Shown here one piece after another: positions 24,936-35,266 of a DNA stretch of 64,000 nt; position 1 is the stretch's first letter; every line of letters begins with the position of its first letter. The position numbers and the translations under genes were made by a program. The stretch is from NCBI RefSeq assembly GCF_028737195.1, contig NZ_JAQZAJ010000001.1, positions 868,001 through 932,000 of the forward strand, given 5' to 3'. The notes beneath the pieces are model-generated. The model did not search any database. It worked only from the letters and a program-made list of their open reading frames with translations, and was not told the DNA's origin. This DNA comes from Pseudovibrio exalbescens (GTDB lineage Bacteria; Pseudomonadota; Alphaproteobacteria; Rhizobiales; Stappiaceae).

Positions 24936-25526
24936 TTAGCGGACTGGCTTTACCAACCGCATGCGCCATGTGACGTTCTTCTTGTCAGAGCGCAGTGCGT
25001 AGTCGTCCAGCACTTCCCACTTGCTTTCATCATCCGTTGCTTCCCAAAGCTTTGCGATGAGCTTGTTGGCACCGGACTCAGGCCGCTTTGGCGAATACAT
25101 GGAAAGGGCGATGACACCATCTTCCTTGAGGTATGGCACGTAGCGGGCCACAACCGCGCCCGGGTCCTCGGCAAAGTGCAGCACTTCATTGAAGATGATT
25201 GCGCTGAAAGTCTCCCCTTCGTTTGGCTCGAAGGTATGCATGTCCCCTGCCCGCAAAGACGCGATGGATGGGTCGACATCAGCAATCTCAAGAGCTGCAG
25301 GGGCAAGGTCCATGCCCACATAACGCTTCACGCCCATTGGTGCGAGGCGCTCATAGAGCAGACCTTCGCCGCAGCCGATGTCCAAAATCTCTTCATTGGA
25401 ATTGGTCAGTGCCAACCACATGCCAATAATACCGTAGCGCCCGCTTTCCGGTAGTGAGCGCAGGAATGCCCAACGGCCCTGACGATATTCCTCATCCCAG
25501 CCATCAGCGGTACTGGCGTTTTTCAT
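24936..25526 (-). CDS. Class I SAM-dependent methyltransferase
   Basis: A 196-residue Rossmann-fold methyltransferase. The SAM-binding motif I is LDIGCGEGLLYERL, the acidic end of strand 2 is YVGMDLAP, and motif IV is FSAIIFNEVLHF. The fold occupies residues 40-150 and the substrate part is small. It faces the glycosyltransferase operon from the other strand and could methylate a sugar of the same product, but nothing in the sequence shows this. Monocistronic with its own terminator. Confidence 0.85.
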   Translation of the reverse strand: MKNASTADGWDEEYRQGRWAFLRSLPESGRYGIIGMWLALTNSNEEILDIGCGEGLLYERLAPMGVKRYVGMDLAPAALEIADVDPSIASLRAGDMHTFEPNEGETFSAIIFNEVLHFAEDPGAVVARYVPYLKEDGVIALSMYSPKRPESGANKLIAKLWEATDDESKWEVLDDYALRSDKKNVTWRMRLVKPVR

Positions 25527-25591
25527 GGATTAGTCCCCATTGTTGGTGGCGCGGGCCAGAGCCGAAAAAGACTCAATGGCCCGAAAGTGCC

Positions 25592-26767
25592 TTATTTATA
25601 AGGGTCGGCGGCGTCACGTAAACCGTCGCCAAGGAAATTGAATGCAAGAACCACGATAATGATTGGGATCACCGGAGCCATGAGCCACGGGTACAACGTC
25701 ACAACCGAAATGTTCTGAGCCTCATTTAGGAGCACCCCCCACGATACGGAAGGCCTGCGCAGCCCCAAATTCAGGAAGGACAGCGCGGTCTCCCCCAGGA
25801 TCATGGCCGGGATCGACAGACTGGCCGAAGCGATGAGGTGTGAGGTGAAGCCCGGCAGCAAGTGCTTGAAGATGATGCGGCGCGGGCGAGCGCCCATCAT
25901 CACGGCGGCCTTGGCATACTCCTCCTCGCGCAGAGAAAGCAGCTTTGAGCGCACAGCACGTGCAAGCCCCGGCCAATCAAGCAGCCCCAAAATGATGGTG
26001 AGGCCAAAATAAATCCAGACCGGTGACCACGTTACGGGCAGCGCAGCCGAAAGCGCCATCCAGAGCGGCAACTCCGGCAAGGAGCGCATGATCTCGATGA
26101 CACGCTGGATCAGGCTGTCGATGATGCCGCCGAAATAGCCAGCCAGCCCCCCAAGCAGGATGCCGAGGAACATGGAGATGGTGATGCCGACGATGCCCAC
26201 GGTGAGCGACAGGCGCGCGCCGTAGATCAGCCCGGAGAGCTGGTCACGGCCCAAACGGTCTGTGCCTGCAAGGAACATGGTGCCATCCTGCGCAGGACAG
26301 ACGAACCGGAAATCCATATCCCACAGGCCCCAGAACCGGTAGGTGCTACCAGAGCAAAAGAACCGCAAGGGCTGCACCTGGCTGGTATCTTCTTCATAGA
26401 CCCAGCGCAGGGTCTCCAGATCCACATCCGCCTTGTAGCCATAGACAAACGGCCCGACAAAAGAGCCTTCATGGAAGAGGTGCAAGGCTTGCGGCGGGGC
26501 GTAGAGGAAGTCGTTGTTGCGCTCGTTCGGTGTGTATGGCGCAATCAGCTCGGCAAATGGCACGCACAGGTAAAACAGAATGAGGATGATGCCAGACCAG
26601 ACCGCCAGCTTGTGGCGGCGGAACTTCCACCACATGATCTTCCACTGCGACGCCTGATAGTAGCGCTCCTGCTCGGGCGTCAGCACGTCGGTTGAGGTGG
26701 GGTCAAACGGTTCCGGGTTGACGTAATGCGGTTCTTCGCGCGGTGTCTGACGGATACGGTTGGTCAT
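25592..26767 (-). CDS. Oligopeptide-type ABC transporter permease (OppC-like, long form)
   Basis: A 391-residue inner-membrane permease. The first membrane segment (LAVWSGIILILFYLCVPFAEL) is followed by about 110 periplasmic residues (with FVGPFVYGY and FLAGTDRLGRDQLSG) before the remaining helices; ordinary OppC proteins have a much shorter loop there. The ATPase-contacting EAA-like loop is in EYAKAAVMMGARPRRIIFKHLLPG. It overlaps the OppB-like gene ahead by four bases. It forms the transport channel with that protein, fed by the binding protein at 27836 and driven by the double ATPase at 29725. Confidence 0.93.
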   Translation of the reverse strand: MTNRIRQTPREEPHYVNPEPFDPTSTDVLTPEQERYYQASQWKIMWWKFRRHKLAVWSGIILILFYLCVPFAELIAPYTPNERNNDFLYAPPQALHLFHEGSFVGPFVYGYKADVDLETLRWVYEEDTSQVQPLRFFCSGSTYRFWGLWDMDFRFVCPAQDGTMFLAGTDRLGRDQLSGLIYGARLSLTVGIVGITISMFLGILLGGLAGYFGGIIDSLIQRVIEIMRSLPELPLWMALSAALPVTWSPVWIYFGLTIILGLLDWPGLARAVRSKLLSLREEEYAKAAVMMGARPRRIIFKHLLPGFTSHLIASASLSIPAMILGETALSFLNLGLRRPSVSWGVLLNEAQNISVVTLYPWLMAPVIPIIIVVLAFNFLGDGLRDAADPYK

Positions 26768-27789
26768 GAGCCGCTCCCTCCCCCAAGACGGATGCGCGGA
26801 TCAAGCACCGCGAGCAACAAATCCGATACCAGCATGCCAACCAAGGTGAGCACGGAAACGAACAGCAAAATGAATGCTGCAAGGAACTGATCCTGCGACT
26901 GCAGAGCATTGAGAAGCACTGGGCCTACCGTTGGCAGGTTGAGAACCACGGAAACAATCACGGAGCCGGAGACCAACGAAGGGATCAGGTTGCCGATGTC
27001 TGCAATAAACGGGTTAAGGGCCATGCGCAGCGGATACTTTACCAAAAGCGCGCCCTCTTTCATGCCCTTGGCCCGCGCGGTGGTGACGTATTGCTTGTGC
27101 AGCTCGTCCAAAAGGTTTGCGCGCAGACGCCGGATCATGGCAGCGGTTCCGGAAGTGCCGATCACGATGGTCGGGACAATCAAGTGCGAGAGCACAGAGA
27201 GCGCCTTGTCCACCGACCACGGCTCCCCAATGTATTTGGGATCCATCAAACCACCTATGGCAAGGTCGAACCATGCGTTGGCAAGATACATGAGAACAAG
27301 GCCAAGCAGGAAGTTGGGCGTGGCAAGGCCGATGTAGCCCAGAAAGGTGAAACCATAATCGCCCCACGAATATTGCCGAGTGGCGGAATAGATGCCGATG
27401 GGAAATGACACCAGATAAACGAACAGGATGGTGGCCGCATTCAAGACAATAGTCAGTGGCAAGGTTGGCCCCACCACCTCGTAGACCGGCTTGTCATACT
27501 CAAACGACCAGCCCCAGTTTCCCTGAATGAGACCGTCAAACCCATGCGGTCCCGGCCAGAGGCCAACCCAGATGGCGAACCGCTCAAAAAACGACCGGTC
27601 CAGCGCAAACTCCTGACGCAAGAACTCCAACTTGGCTATGGAGGCGGATTCACCTGAGGCTTTCAGAACCGCAATCTGGTTCGAAATGTAATCCCCCTCC
27701 GGGAGCTCAATGATGAAGAACGTGAGCAGACTGATCACCAGAAGCGTCGGGATCATGGTCAGTAGTCTGCGGAGGATGTAATAAAGCAT
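26764..27789 (-). CDS. Oligopeptide-type ABC transporter permease (OppB-like)
   Basis: A 341-residue permease with about six membrane helices, starting with the typical MLYYILRRLLTMIPTLLVIS. The cytoplasmic coupling loop is TARAKGMKEGALLVKYPLRMAL. The usual HLGLD-type short N-terminal periplasmic part is expanded. It is translated together with the OppC-like gene (ATGA overlap) and follows the binding-protein gene by 46 bp. Confidence 0.94.
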   Translation of the reverse strand: MLYYILRRLLTMIPTLLVISLLTFFIIELPEGDYISNQIAVLKASGESASIAKLEFLRQEFALDRSFFERFAIWVGLWPGPHGFDGLIQGNWGWSFEYDKPVYEVVGPTLPLTIVLNAATILFVYLVSFPIGIYSATRQYSWGDYGFTFLGYIGLATPNFLLGLVLMYLANAWFDLAIGGLMDPKYIGEPWSVDKALSVLSHLIVPTIVIGTSGTAAMIRRLRANLLDELHKQYVTTARAKGMKEGALLVKYPLRMALNPFIADIGNLIPSLVSGSVIVSVVLNLPTVGPVLLNALQSQDQFLAAFILLFVSVLTLVGMLVSDLLLAVLDPRIRLGGGSGS

Positions 27790-27835
27790 TGGGTTTAACG
27801 CTCAGGCTTGAAGAAGTGGGAGGGCACGAATGCCC

Positions 27836-29728
27836 TCACTTCAGATCCGTAAAGTAGAAGGCGTCCATGCGATGAATGCCGAAGTGTGACCCCGGATCCC
27901 ATCCGTAAATTGCCTTTTCCGGCACATTGGACAGCCCCTTGACCACAACAGGCTGGCGCACTTCGTTGACAAGACCAATATGAATGGTCTCATCCGCATG
28001 GATCTGCAGCATCTCATGCCAGATATTGCTGCGCTCCTCGTTTGAAGAACTGGAGAGCCACGCCTCGTAAAGTTCGTTGAGGCGAATTGCAGGTGCCCAG
28101 TCAGGCTTTTCGCCAGACTTGCCTTCCGTCTCGTAGTAGTCACCCCAAGTGGCCCAGGAGAGGAAGTCACCACGGGTTGGCGCATAGTCCAGAGGGGGCA
28201 TTTCGGCGGTTGGAACGCCATTTTCAAAGCCGGACCAGACTGACATGACAAGATCGCCGGAGATGGCGCGGTTACGGATGGTATCGCGCTGGCTCGGCTT
28301 CAAGAACGCGCGAATGCCAAGCTCGCGCCACGTCTCGGAAACCAGCTCGATCGCATCATCCTGTGCGCGGCTTTCACCGGTGCTTTCAATGATGATTTCG
28401 AGCGGCCGACCGTCTGGCAGCAGGCGGACACCGTCTTCACGGCGCTCTACCAAGCCAATCTCATCCAAAAGGGCGTTGGCCTTGTCCGGATCAAACTCGG
28501 CCCATTTGGTGGCGTATTCTTCCCTGAACAGCGGTGACATGCTCAGCACCGTGTCGTTGCCCGGATGTGCCAGACCGAAGTACAGCACCTTGTTGATCAT
28601 GCTTCGGTCAATGCCAAGGGACAGCGCACGGCGGAAACGTACATCCTGATTGAGCTTGCGCCAGACCGGGTCTTTGACCGCCAGATTTGGCAGCAAGGAC
28701 ACTTCCGAGCCCTTGGTCGAGAGCCAAAGCTGCGTCTTGTACCCCTCGCCTTTTTCCCCGCGCTTCAAAACAGAAATGTCAGAGAAATTCAGGTTGCGGG
28801 CTTGCAAGTGGCTTTCGCCAGCCTGTGTCTTGGCCGGAATCAGCTTGCCGTCGGCGACGGTCATCACAACGCGGTCAATGTAAGGCAGTTGCTGGCCCGT
28901 GCTGTCGAACCGGTGGAAGTACGGGTTGCGCGAGAAAACGATGCGGCGGTCGTCCCCTTCATCGACCCTGACCCAGGGTTGCAAGGAAGGCAGATCGACG
29001 TTGCGGCCGTTGTACATGTCATCCAGCTTGTTGAACAAGGGTGCCCAGCTGCGCACCTTAAACTGGGCCGCCATCTTAGCAATTTCCGCAGGATCGCCAT
29101 AGGCTTCGTGGAACTGCTTGAGGTAATGGGCCGGCCGGTAGATGAACGGCGGGCGCGACTTGGCCAACTCGGGAAGGAACAGCGGGTTGGGGCTGTTCCA
29201 GGTAAAACGAACAGTGGTTTCGTCGATCACCTCAAAGGTGGGTGCTTCGCCGCCAGCCATCATGAACGGTGGCATGCCCCATGGGTTGAGGTCTTCGTTG
29301 TTGAGAATGTCCTCGAACCAGAACCGGAAATCTTCAGAGGTGAAGGGGTGACCATCAGACCATTTGTGGCCTTCGCGCAATTTCAATGTGAAAATGCGGT
29401 CGTCTTCGTTCTCAACTGATTTGAGGATGTCGGCTTGAAGGCTCAGCTCTTCATCATAGCCCATCAGTCGGGCATAGCCCCAAACATTGATGAGACGCGC
29501 ATCTTTGGTGCGCCCTACGAGAGTGTGCATTTCTCCGCCCTGCTTGCCTGTGGTGCGGCCAATGCTCTCCATTTCTGTGATCATCGGCTCGACAGGCGCG
29601 CGCTCAGCGATCGGCGGCAGCCCCTCCTGCAAACCAGATGTTTCCTGCATGGTGAAGGCCCCAACGGACCCTGCCCACGTCATAAAAAGAGCCGCTGCAA
29701 CGCCTCTTAATGCAATGCTCTTGTTCAA
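27836..29728 (-). CDS. Periplasmic solute-binding protein, family 5 (oligopeptide type)
   Basis: A 630-residue extracellular binding protein. Residues 1-24 form a Sec signal peptide ending near GAF. The family 5 motif region SLQADILKSVENEDDRIFTLKLREGHKWSDGHPFT is clear, as is the C-terminal lobe with EIIIESTGESRAQDDA. It is longer than classic OppA (about 540), like YejA and related proteins. It captures a peptide, opine or oligosaccharide; the substrate is not predictable. Its start overlaps the ATPase stop by four bases. Confidence 0.93.
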   Translation of the reverse strand: MNKSIALRGVAAALFMTWAGSVGAFTMQETSGLQEGLPPIAERAPVEPMITEMESIGRTTGKQGGEMHTLVGRTKDARLINVWGYARLMGYDEELSLQADILKSVENEDDRIFTLKLREGHKWSDGHPFTSEDFRFWFEDILNNEDLNPWGMPPFMMAGGEAPTFEVIDETTVRFTWNSPNPLFLPELAKSRPPFIYRPAHYLKQFHEAYGDPAEIAKMAAQFKVRSWAPLFNKLDDMYNGRNVDLPSLQPWVRVDEGDDRRIVFSRNPYFHRFDSTGQQLPYIDRVVMTVADGKLIPAKTQAGESHLQARNLNFSDISVLKRGEKGEGYKTQLWLSTKGSEVSLLPNLAVKDPVWRKLNQDVRFRRALSLGIDRSMINKVLYFGLAHPGNDTVLSMSPLFREEYATKWAEFDPDKANALLDEIGLVERREDGVRLLPDGRPLEIIIESTGESRAQDDAIELVSETWRELGIRAFLKPSQRDTIRNRAISGDLVMSVWSGFENGVPTAEMPPLDYAPTRGDFLSWATWGDYYETEGKSGEKPDWAPAIRLNELYEAWLSSSSNEERSNIWHEMLQIHADETIHIGLVNEVRQPVVVKGLSNVPEKAIYGWDPGSHFGIHRMDAFYFTDLK

Positions 29729-31620
29729 GACACCCTCTCAACCAACATCTCTATAGTCTCTCTTGTCTTCATCCCCGGTGCGCAGACCATGTGGTCTGGC
29801 GCGACCTCGACCAATTCCGGAGCTACCCCTTGCTCCAGACGGAATGGTTCCGGCCAAAGTTCTGGTTCGGACGCGCGCATGGCGTCCAAATGTTCAAAGT
29901 CGAGCAGAGCATCAAGGCTCGGCTCGGGCACCGCACTCAGAAGCGCCTTTGTGTATGGATGTATCGGCGCCTCGACGATGGACTGCGTCGGGCCAATTTC
30001 TACCAGCCGCCCCCGGCACATGACCGCAATGCGGTCTGCGATGTAGTCAACAACAGCGAGGTTGTGACTGACAAACAGGTAGGTGAGGCCCAACTCCTTC
30101 TTCAGATCCTGCAAGAGATTGAGGATCTGCGCCTGGACGGACACATCGAGCGCCGAAGTCGGCTCATCGCACAATATCATTTCCGGGTTGAGCGCAAGGG
30201 CACGGGCGATCCCGATACGCTGGCGCTGACCGCCGGAGAACGAATGCGGATATCGGCGCAGGTACTTGGCATTGAGGCCAACAAGGTCCATCAGTTCGCG
30301 GGCCCGTTGCTGACGCTCCTGATGGGTGCCAATGCCGTGGATGATCAAGGGCTCCATGAGGATGTCGTTGACCGTCATGCGCGGATTGAGTGAGGAAAAC
30401 GGGTCCTGAAAAATCAACTGCACACGGCGGCGATAGTCCAGCATCTGCGCACGGTTGAAGGTCGATATGTCGACCGGCCCGGTTCCCTTGTCGAAGGTGA
30501 TGGTGCCCTGCTCGACCGGAAACGAGCGCAACATGGCAAGCGCGGCGGTTGTCTTGCCAGAGCCGGATTCTCCTACAACGCCGAGGCATTCGCCCCGTTT
30601 GACACTGAGGCTCACCTGATCCAGTGCGGTGAAAACCCGAGGACTGGCCCGAAGCAGTCCGCCCTTGCGGGAGGTGAACTGCTTGGTGACGCCGGACATC
30701 TGCAGGATGTTCCCGGTCTTGCTGCCACATGCCTCGGCACGGTTTTTCAAGAAGCTGCCCAGATTTGCCTTGATGGAACGGATGGGAACAAGGCGCTGTC
30801 CCTCTTTCATTCCAAAGCTTGGAACGGCGTTGAGAAGGGCTTTCAGATAGTCGTGCTTGGGCTCGCGAAACAGATCTTCCGCACTGCCCTTTTCCATGAC
30901 CTTGCCGTGATAGATGACCACAACATCATCGGCCATATTGGCAACCACGCCGAAATCGTGGGTGATCATGAGCAAGGACATGTTCAGCTCATGTTGAATT
31001 TCCCGGATCAGCTTCAGCGTTTCAGCCTGAATGGTCACATCCAGCGCAGTGGTCGGCTCATCGGCAACCAGAAGGGCTGGTTTGCAAATCAGGGCCATGG
31101 CGATCATGGCGCGCTGGCGCAAACCGCCAGACAACTCGAAAGGATAGGCATCAATGCCCCGGTTCGGGTCCGGAAACTGAACGAGCGAGAGCATTGTGCG
31201 GGTAAGCTCACGGGCTTCGGGCGCGGATACACCCTGATGCAGCTGTGCAGCCTCACCGATCTGATCGCCAATGGTATGGAGCGGCGACAGGGATGTCATT
31301 GGCTCCTGAAAGATCATGGCGATGCGGTTGCCGCGAATGGCGCGCATCTGTGGCCCATCCGGGGCGAGCTTTGCAATGTCCAGATCCACGTCCGGGTTGA
31401 GCGGATCGTGCAGGAGGATTTGCCCCGAAGAGATGGAGGCACGGGAGGGCAACAGGCCCATGATCGCCTGTGAAATGACGGTCTTGCCGGAGCCAGACTC
31501 CCCCACAAGCGCCACTGAGCGGTTCATCGGAATGCGGAATGACACATCGTCGACGGCCCTGATCCTGCCCTCGGCTGTATTAAAGTCAACCGTCAGTCGC
31601 TCGAGTGACAATAAATTCAA
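29725..31620 (-). CDS. Double-domain oligopeptide ABC transporter ATPase (YejF/GsiA type)
   Basis: A 631-residue fusion of two nucleotide-binding domains. Domain 1 (about 1-260) has GESGSGKT, signature [22 protein letters not shown] and MITHDFG. Domain 2 (about 310-600) has [34 protein letters not shown] and FVSHNLA. Both carry the OppD/F tail with HPYT or related sequence. All catalytic residues are intact. The start codon is TTG at 31620 behind a strong AGGAGG eight bases away. It is the first gene of a four-gene operon, the reverse of the more common order, and powers the permeases at 25592 and 26764. Confidence 0.95.
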   Translation of the reverse strand: MNLLSLERLTVDFNTAEGRIRAVDDVSFRIPMNRSVALVGESGSGKTVISQAIMGLLPSRASISSGQILLHDPLNPDVDLDIAKLAPDGPQMRAIRGNRIAMIFQEPMTSLSPLHTIGDQIGEAAQLHQGVSAPEARELTRTMLSLVQFPDPNRGIDAYPFELSGGLRQRAMIAMALICKPALLVADEPTTALDVTIQAETLKLIREIQHELNMSLLMITHDFGVVANMADDVVVIYHGKVMEKGSAEDLFREPKHDYLKALLNAVPSFGMKEGQRLVPIRSIKANLGSFLKNRAEACGSKTGNILQMSGVTKQFTSRKGGLLRASPRVFTALDQVSLSVKRGECLGVVGESGSGKTTAALAMLRSFPVEQGTITFDKGTGPVDISTFNRAQMLDYRRRVQLIFQDPFSSLNPRMTVNDILMEPLIIHGIGTHQERQQRARELMDLVGLNAKYLRRYPHSFSGGQRQRIGIARALALNPEMILCDEPTSALDVSVQAQILNLLQDLKKELGLTYLFVSHNLAVVDYIADRIAVMCRGRLVEIGPTQSIVEAPIHPYTKALLSAVPEPSLDALLDFEHLDAMRASEPELWPEPFRLEQGVAPELVEVAPDHMVCAPGMKTRETIEMLVERVS

Positions 31621-31703
31621 GGGGTTGCCTCCTGCCCACGTTTTCCGTGGGTCGTTCCCTCCAAATGGTACCTCTGATGCCTAAGTTCCTGCTGTTTTTT
31701 ACG

Positions 31704-31723
31704 CAACGTTCACGTGGACGTTG
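31704..31723. promoter_or_regulatory. 20-bp inverted repeat upstream of the oligopeptide transporter operon
   Basis: CAACGTTCACGTGGACGTTG matches its own reverse complement at 18 of 20 positions and lies 84-103 bp before the TTG start. Its size and symmetry suit a dimeric regulator. No promoter hexamers were assigned, and no matching regulator gene is in the window. Confidence 0.45.
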
Positions 31724-31864
31724 AGGTTTTTATCAGGAACATCTTACATTACTGTGTTTTCTTTAAAACAAAAATCACAGATTGCAGGCAGGGGCAGGCC
31801 TGAAACATTGCAGAACTACGCGATGTAAAACGGAAAACCTAGAATTTTGGCCAAATCCGCGAGG

Positions 31865-33697
31865 TTACTCTTCTTCGTAGGCCCAAATTTCTACTGGTGC
31901 ATCGCGGCCACGGATCTGGCGTTGACCATGGTTTTGAAGGCCTTCCTTGTGCGAAAGTTGTTCTACGGTCTCACCACTCGCCAGAATCACAGCATGAGCC
32001 CCCGGCGCAACGCCCTTTCCCAACCCCTGCAAGCGGTTGGCCACGTTTACCGCATCGCCGATCACGGTGTAGTTCCAGCGGTCCTGCCCGCCAACATTGC
32101 CCACGATAACAGCACCGCTGTGAACGCCGATGCGGATCTTGAGCGCAGCCTCCGGATTGGCCCGGTTGTGTTCTGCAATGTCTTTGGCAATACGCCGTGC
32201 GGCCCGCATGGCCGCTTCCGCGTGGTCGGGACGCTCATCCGGCGCGCCCCAAAAGGCCAGCAAGCCGTCGCCGAGGAACTTGTCAACGGTGCCGCCCTCA
32301 TCCTCAATGGCTTTCACGAGAATGGCGAAGTGATCGTTGAGAAGCTCCGCCACTTCGGTGGCACTGTGGGTCTCCGAAATTGTGGTGAACTCGGCAATAT
32401 CGGTGAAGAGAATGGTGAGCTGTGCCTCGCGCGGCTTGGTTGCGTTGTCGAGCCCCTTGTTCAGCAGCTTGGAGAACAAGGTGCGCGGTACATACATACT
32501 CATGGCCTTCAGAGCCTGAGTGCTGTGGTTCATGACCGTTGCAACCTTATCAAGCTCAAGGATCATGCTGCGATCCATGGGCTTGATGTTCTCAAACTCC
32601 AAACGGCCGATATGTTCGGCCCGGTCTGCAATCTGGCCCAATGGCCCGGCAACGCGGCGACCAACGATGATGGCCAAAATGGCGGAGATGATCAGAATAA
32701 AACCACCAGCCAACGCTGAGCGAGCGAGACGCTGGATCTCCCCTTCAACCGTGCTTTCCTCGAAGTACTGGCCGACGATCCAATCGCTGTAGCCAAAGCC
32801 CTGCATTTCGCGAAGGAGGATGATATAGTCCACATCGTCCACGGTGACTTGAAGGACCCTCAGGCCGAGTTCATTCACCGCTTTTGGGCGGGTAAAATCG
32901 GCTGCATTAGGAAGCTGCGCCAAAACAGGGTCGCCATATTCCTTTATAGGCGAAAGCAGTGGCCCTTTTTCGACCTCGGAAAACAGGCCATTGCCCGAGT
33001 ACGCAATCACGTCTCCTCTGTTGCTCAGAACAAAGGTGGTCAGCATGTGATCCACACCGAACTGGGAGAGCGAGCTGCTGAGCTGCTCCATTGAGACACC
33101 GGCTGTGACGTGGCCAATAAGGATCTCACGATAATGCACGGGCACGGAGACGTTGGCGAAGATCCGGCCATCAGCCTTAAGCAACCGCCCCCACTGCGGC
33201 TCGCCGGAAAGACCATTTACCGAGAAGAAGTTTTGCAGTTGCAGTTCCGAAGGGGCCTGTCCTTCAAATCGGATCAGTTCACCTTCCTTGGTGCGGCCAA
33301 TGCCCCACGCCCGGCCTGCAAGATCAGTAAAGGCGGCCATGTCGATATTGCGGTTGCCCAAAAGCACGCCGCTCAGAACCTGAGCCAGTTGATCTTCATC
33401 TGAGATGTAGATGTCACCGCCTTCAACAAAGTCTCTCAGTTCCTGAATGGAGCTGGAGATCGGGTCAAAAGACGACTTGATCACGCTTTCGATGGAATAC
33501 AGGGAGAGGTCTGCGGTTTGTTCCAGAAGGTCGCGGGTGTTCTTCAGATTGGCCGAAACGGAAAGGATGAGCACCAGTCCGCCACAGACGGCAACCAAGG
33601 TGCCAAACCCGACCCCGACAATGGCCGTAAGCGAAACACGGCGCAGTTTTCGTCTCAGTTGCCACGGCCGCAAAGCCAGTGTCCTGAATAATCGCAC
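31865..33697 (-). CDS. Adenylate cyclase with periplasmic sensor and HAMP domain
   Basis: A 610-residue membrane receptor cyclase. A first membrane helix (AIVGVGFGTLVAVCGGLVLILS, about residues 25-47) is followed by a periplasmic domain of about 270 residues that resembles dCache sensors, a second helix near 325-350, a HAMP segment (RRVAGPLGQIADRAEHI), and the cyclase domain (about 420-570). The cyclase motifs are complete: LFTDIAEFTT, VDKFLGDGLLAFWG, TVIGDAVNVANRLQ with Asn and Arg. The GTG at 33697 follows GGGGGG; a TTG at 33736 is an alternative. It is single and differs from the cyclase at 13103. It should make cAMP in response to an extracellular ligand. Confidence 0.9.
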   Translation of the reverse strand: MRLFRTLALRPWQLRRKLRRVSLTAIVGVGFGTLVAVCGGLVLILSVSANLKNTRDLLEQTADLSLYSIESVIKSSFDPISSSIQELRDFVEGGDIYISDEDQLAQVLSGVLLGNRNIDMAAFTDLAGRAWGIGRTKEGELIRFEGQAPSELQLQNFFSVNGLSGEPQWGRLLKADGRIFANVSVPVHYREILIGHVTAGVSMEQLSSSLSQFGVDHMLTTFVLSNRGDVIAYSGNGLFSEVEKGPLLSPIKEYGDPVLAQLPNAADFTRPKAVNELGLRVLQVTVDDVDYIILLREMQGFGYSDWIVGQYFEESTVEGEIQRLARSALAGGFILIISAILAIIVGRRVAGPLGQIADRAEHIGRLEFENIKPMDRSMILELDKVATVMNHSTQALKAMSMYVPRTLFSKLLNKGLDNATKPREAQLTILFTDIAEFTTISETHSATEVAELLNDHFAILVKAIEDEGGTVDKFLGDGLLAFWGAPDERPDHAEAAMRAARRIAKDIAEHNRANPEAALKIRIGVHSGAVIVGNVGGQDRWNYTVIGDAVNVANRLQGLGKGVAPGAHAVILASGETVEQLSHKEGLQNHGQRQIRGRDAPVEIWAYEEE

Positions 33698-33870
33698 AAG
33701 ACCCCCCGCCCCGCTACACAGCAGGGTTCGTTTCAATCCTCGGACTAGCTCTAATCGAGAGGTACAGTAGGGTCAAACATTGTATCACCACAACACGTCG
33801 GTCCGGCGTTTTGCGGCTTATTCAACCTTTGCGCTACGGTTATTTGGGATTATTCCGGCACCTGTGATGC

Positions 33871-35022
33871 CTATTTGCCGCGCTCCTTGTTGTGCTCGCC
33901 GCACTTGGGTGCAGGTCTGGTCAGATTCAGATTCGCATTCCTGAAGGAAATGGGGGTGCGCACATATTTTTGAGAGGTCTGCCCAAGGGACGCGCCTTCC
34001 AGTTCCACCACAAGGCCACGATGCTCTACCTGCGGGTCTTCCAGAGCCTCGGCAACGGAGTTGATCGGCCCTGCAGGAACAGAGCGGGCCTCCAGCCTTG
34101 CCAGCAGTTCATCGCGCTGCCACTCCTTCAACAACGCCTCAAGTGCGGGGATCAGCTCGTCGCGGTTTTCAACGCGGGCCGGATTGGTGGCAAAACGCGG
34201 CTCCTCGGCAAGCCCGGGTACACCAAGAACCTCGCAGAATGCTTTGAACTGGCCGTCATTGCCAACGGCGATAATGAGGTGTCCATCGGCCACGGCGAAC
34301 ACCTGGTAAGGTACGATGTTCGGATGGGCATTTCCCATGCGGCGCGGTGCATTGCCGCTTGCAAGGTAGTTCATGGCCTGGTTGGCAAGCACCCCGACCT
34401 GCGTGTCCATGAGGGCCATATCAATCCACTCGCCCTCACCTGTGCGCTGCCGGCGCAAGAGCGCCGCCTGAATGCCGATCACACCATAAAGACCTGTGAA
34501 GATATCAGCATAGGCCACACCGACCTTTTGCGGTTCGCCATGGGGATCACCGGTAAGGTCCATAATTCCGCCCATGCCCTGGATCATGAAATCATACCCA
34601 GCGCGGTGCGCATAGGGACCGTCCTGACCAAACCCGGTAACGGAACAGTAAATGAGGCGAGGATTAAATTTGCTCAGGGTTTCATAGTCGAGGCCATACT
34701 TCTTCAAGCCGCCGACCTTGAAGTTCTCGATCAGCACATCGGCGTCTGCGACCAGATCCAAAACGAACTGACGCCCCTCCTTTGTACTGAAGTCGGCGGT
34801 GACCGATCTCTTGCCGCGGTTGCAGGCATGGAAATAGGCCGCGCTTTTGCCGCCTTCATCATCCTCGATGAACGGGGGTCCCCATGTGCGCGTGTCATCG
34901 CCGTTGGGGCTTTCCACCTTGATGACGTCAGCGCCAAGATCCGCCAGTGTTTGCCCAATCCAGGGGCCGGCCAAAATCCGAGCCAGTTCGATGACTTTAA
35001 CGTTCTCAAGGGGTGCGCTCAC
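33871..35022 (-). CDS. Class III CoA-transferase, CaiB/BaiF family
   Basis: A 383-residue protein of the formyl-CoA/carnitine-CoA transferase family. The beginning VIELARILAGPWIGQTLADLGADVIKVE is diagnostic; the catalytic Asp is expected in VGVAYADIFTGLYG, and YDFMIQGMGGIMDLTG is also conserved. It moves CoA between carboxylic acids, and the many paralogues have different substrates. It is alone on this strand; no dehydrogenase or hydratase partner is adjacent, so the acid is unknown. Confidence 0.93.
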   Translation of the reverse strand: MSAPLENVKVIELARILAGPWIGQTLADLGADVIKVESPNGDDTRTWGPPFIEDDEGGKSAAYFHACNRGKRSVTADFSTKEGRQFVLDLVADADVLIENFKVGGLKKYGLDYETLSKFNPRLIYCSVTGFGQDGPYAHRAGYDFMIQGMGGIMDLTGDPHGEPQKVGVAYADIFTGLYGVIGIQAALLRRQRTGEGEWIDMALMDTQVGVLANQAMNYLASGNAPRRMGNAHPNIVPYQVFAVADGHLIIAVGNDGQFKAFCEVLGVPGLAEEPRFATNPARVENRDELIPALEALLKEWQRDELLARLEARSVPAGPINSVAEALEDPQVEHRGLVVELEGASLGQTSQKYVRTPISFRNANLNLTRPAPKCGEHNKERGK

Positions 35023-35266
35023 GGTGTCCTCTCGCCTTTTGCTGCCCGCACGGTGCTAGCGTGTTTCGCCGCAGATGTCGCCGGAGGAACTGTCATGATG
35101 TTCCTACCAGCGCTCAAGATGCAGGTCAGCCATGGTTTCGCTATGTTTTGCATTTCAAATGCAAATTCGTGTTTTCAAATCCTCAGCCACCGCTTAGAAC
35201 GGGTGCCTACAGACACGCGCCGACGCCCCAACGTCGGCTTTCTTAATTGGAATTCAGGAGTACCTC

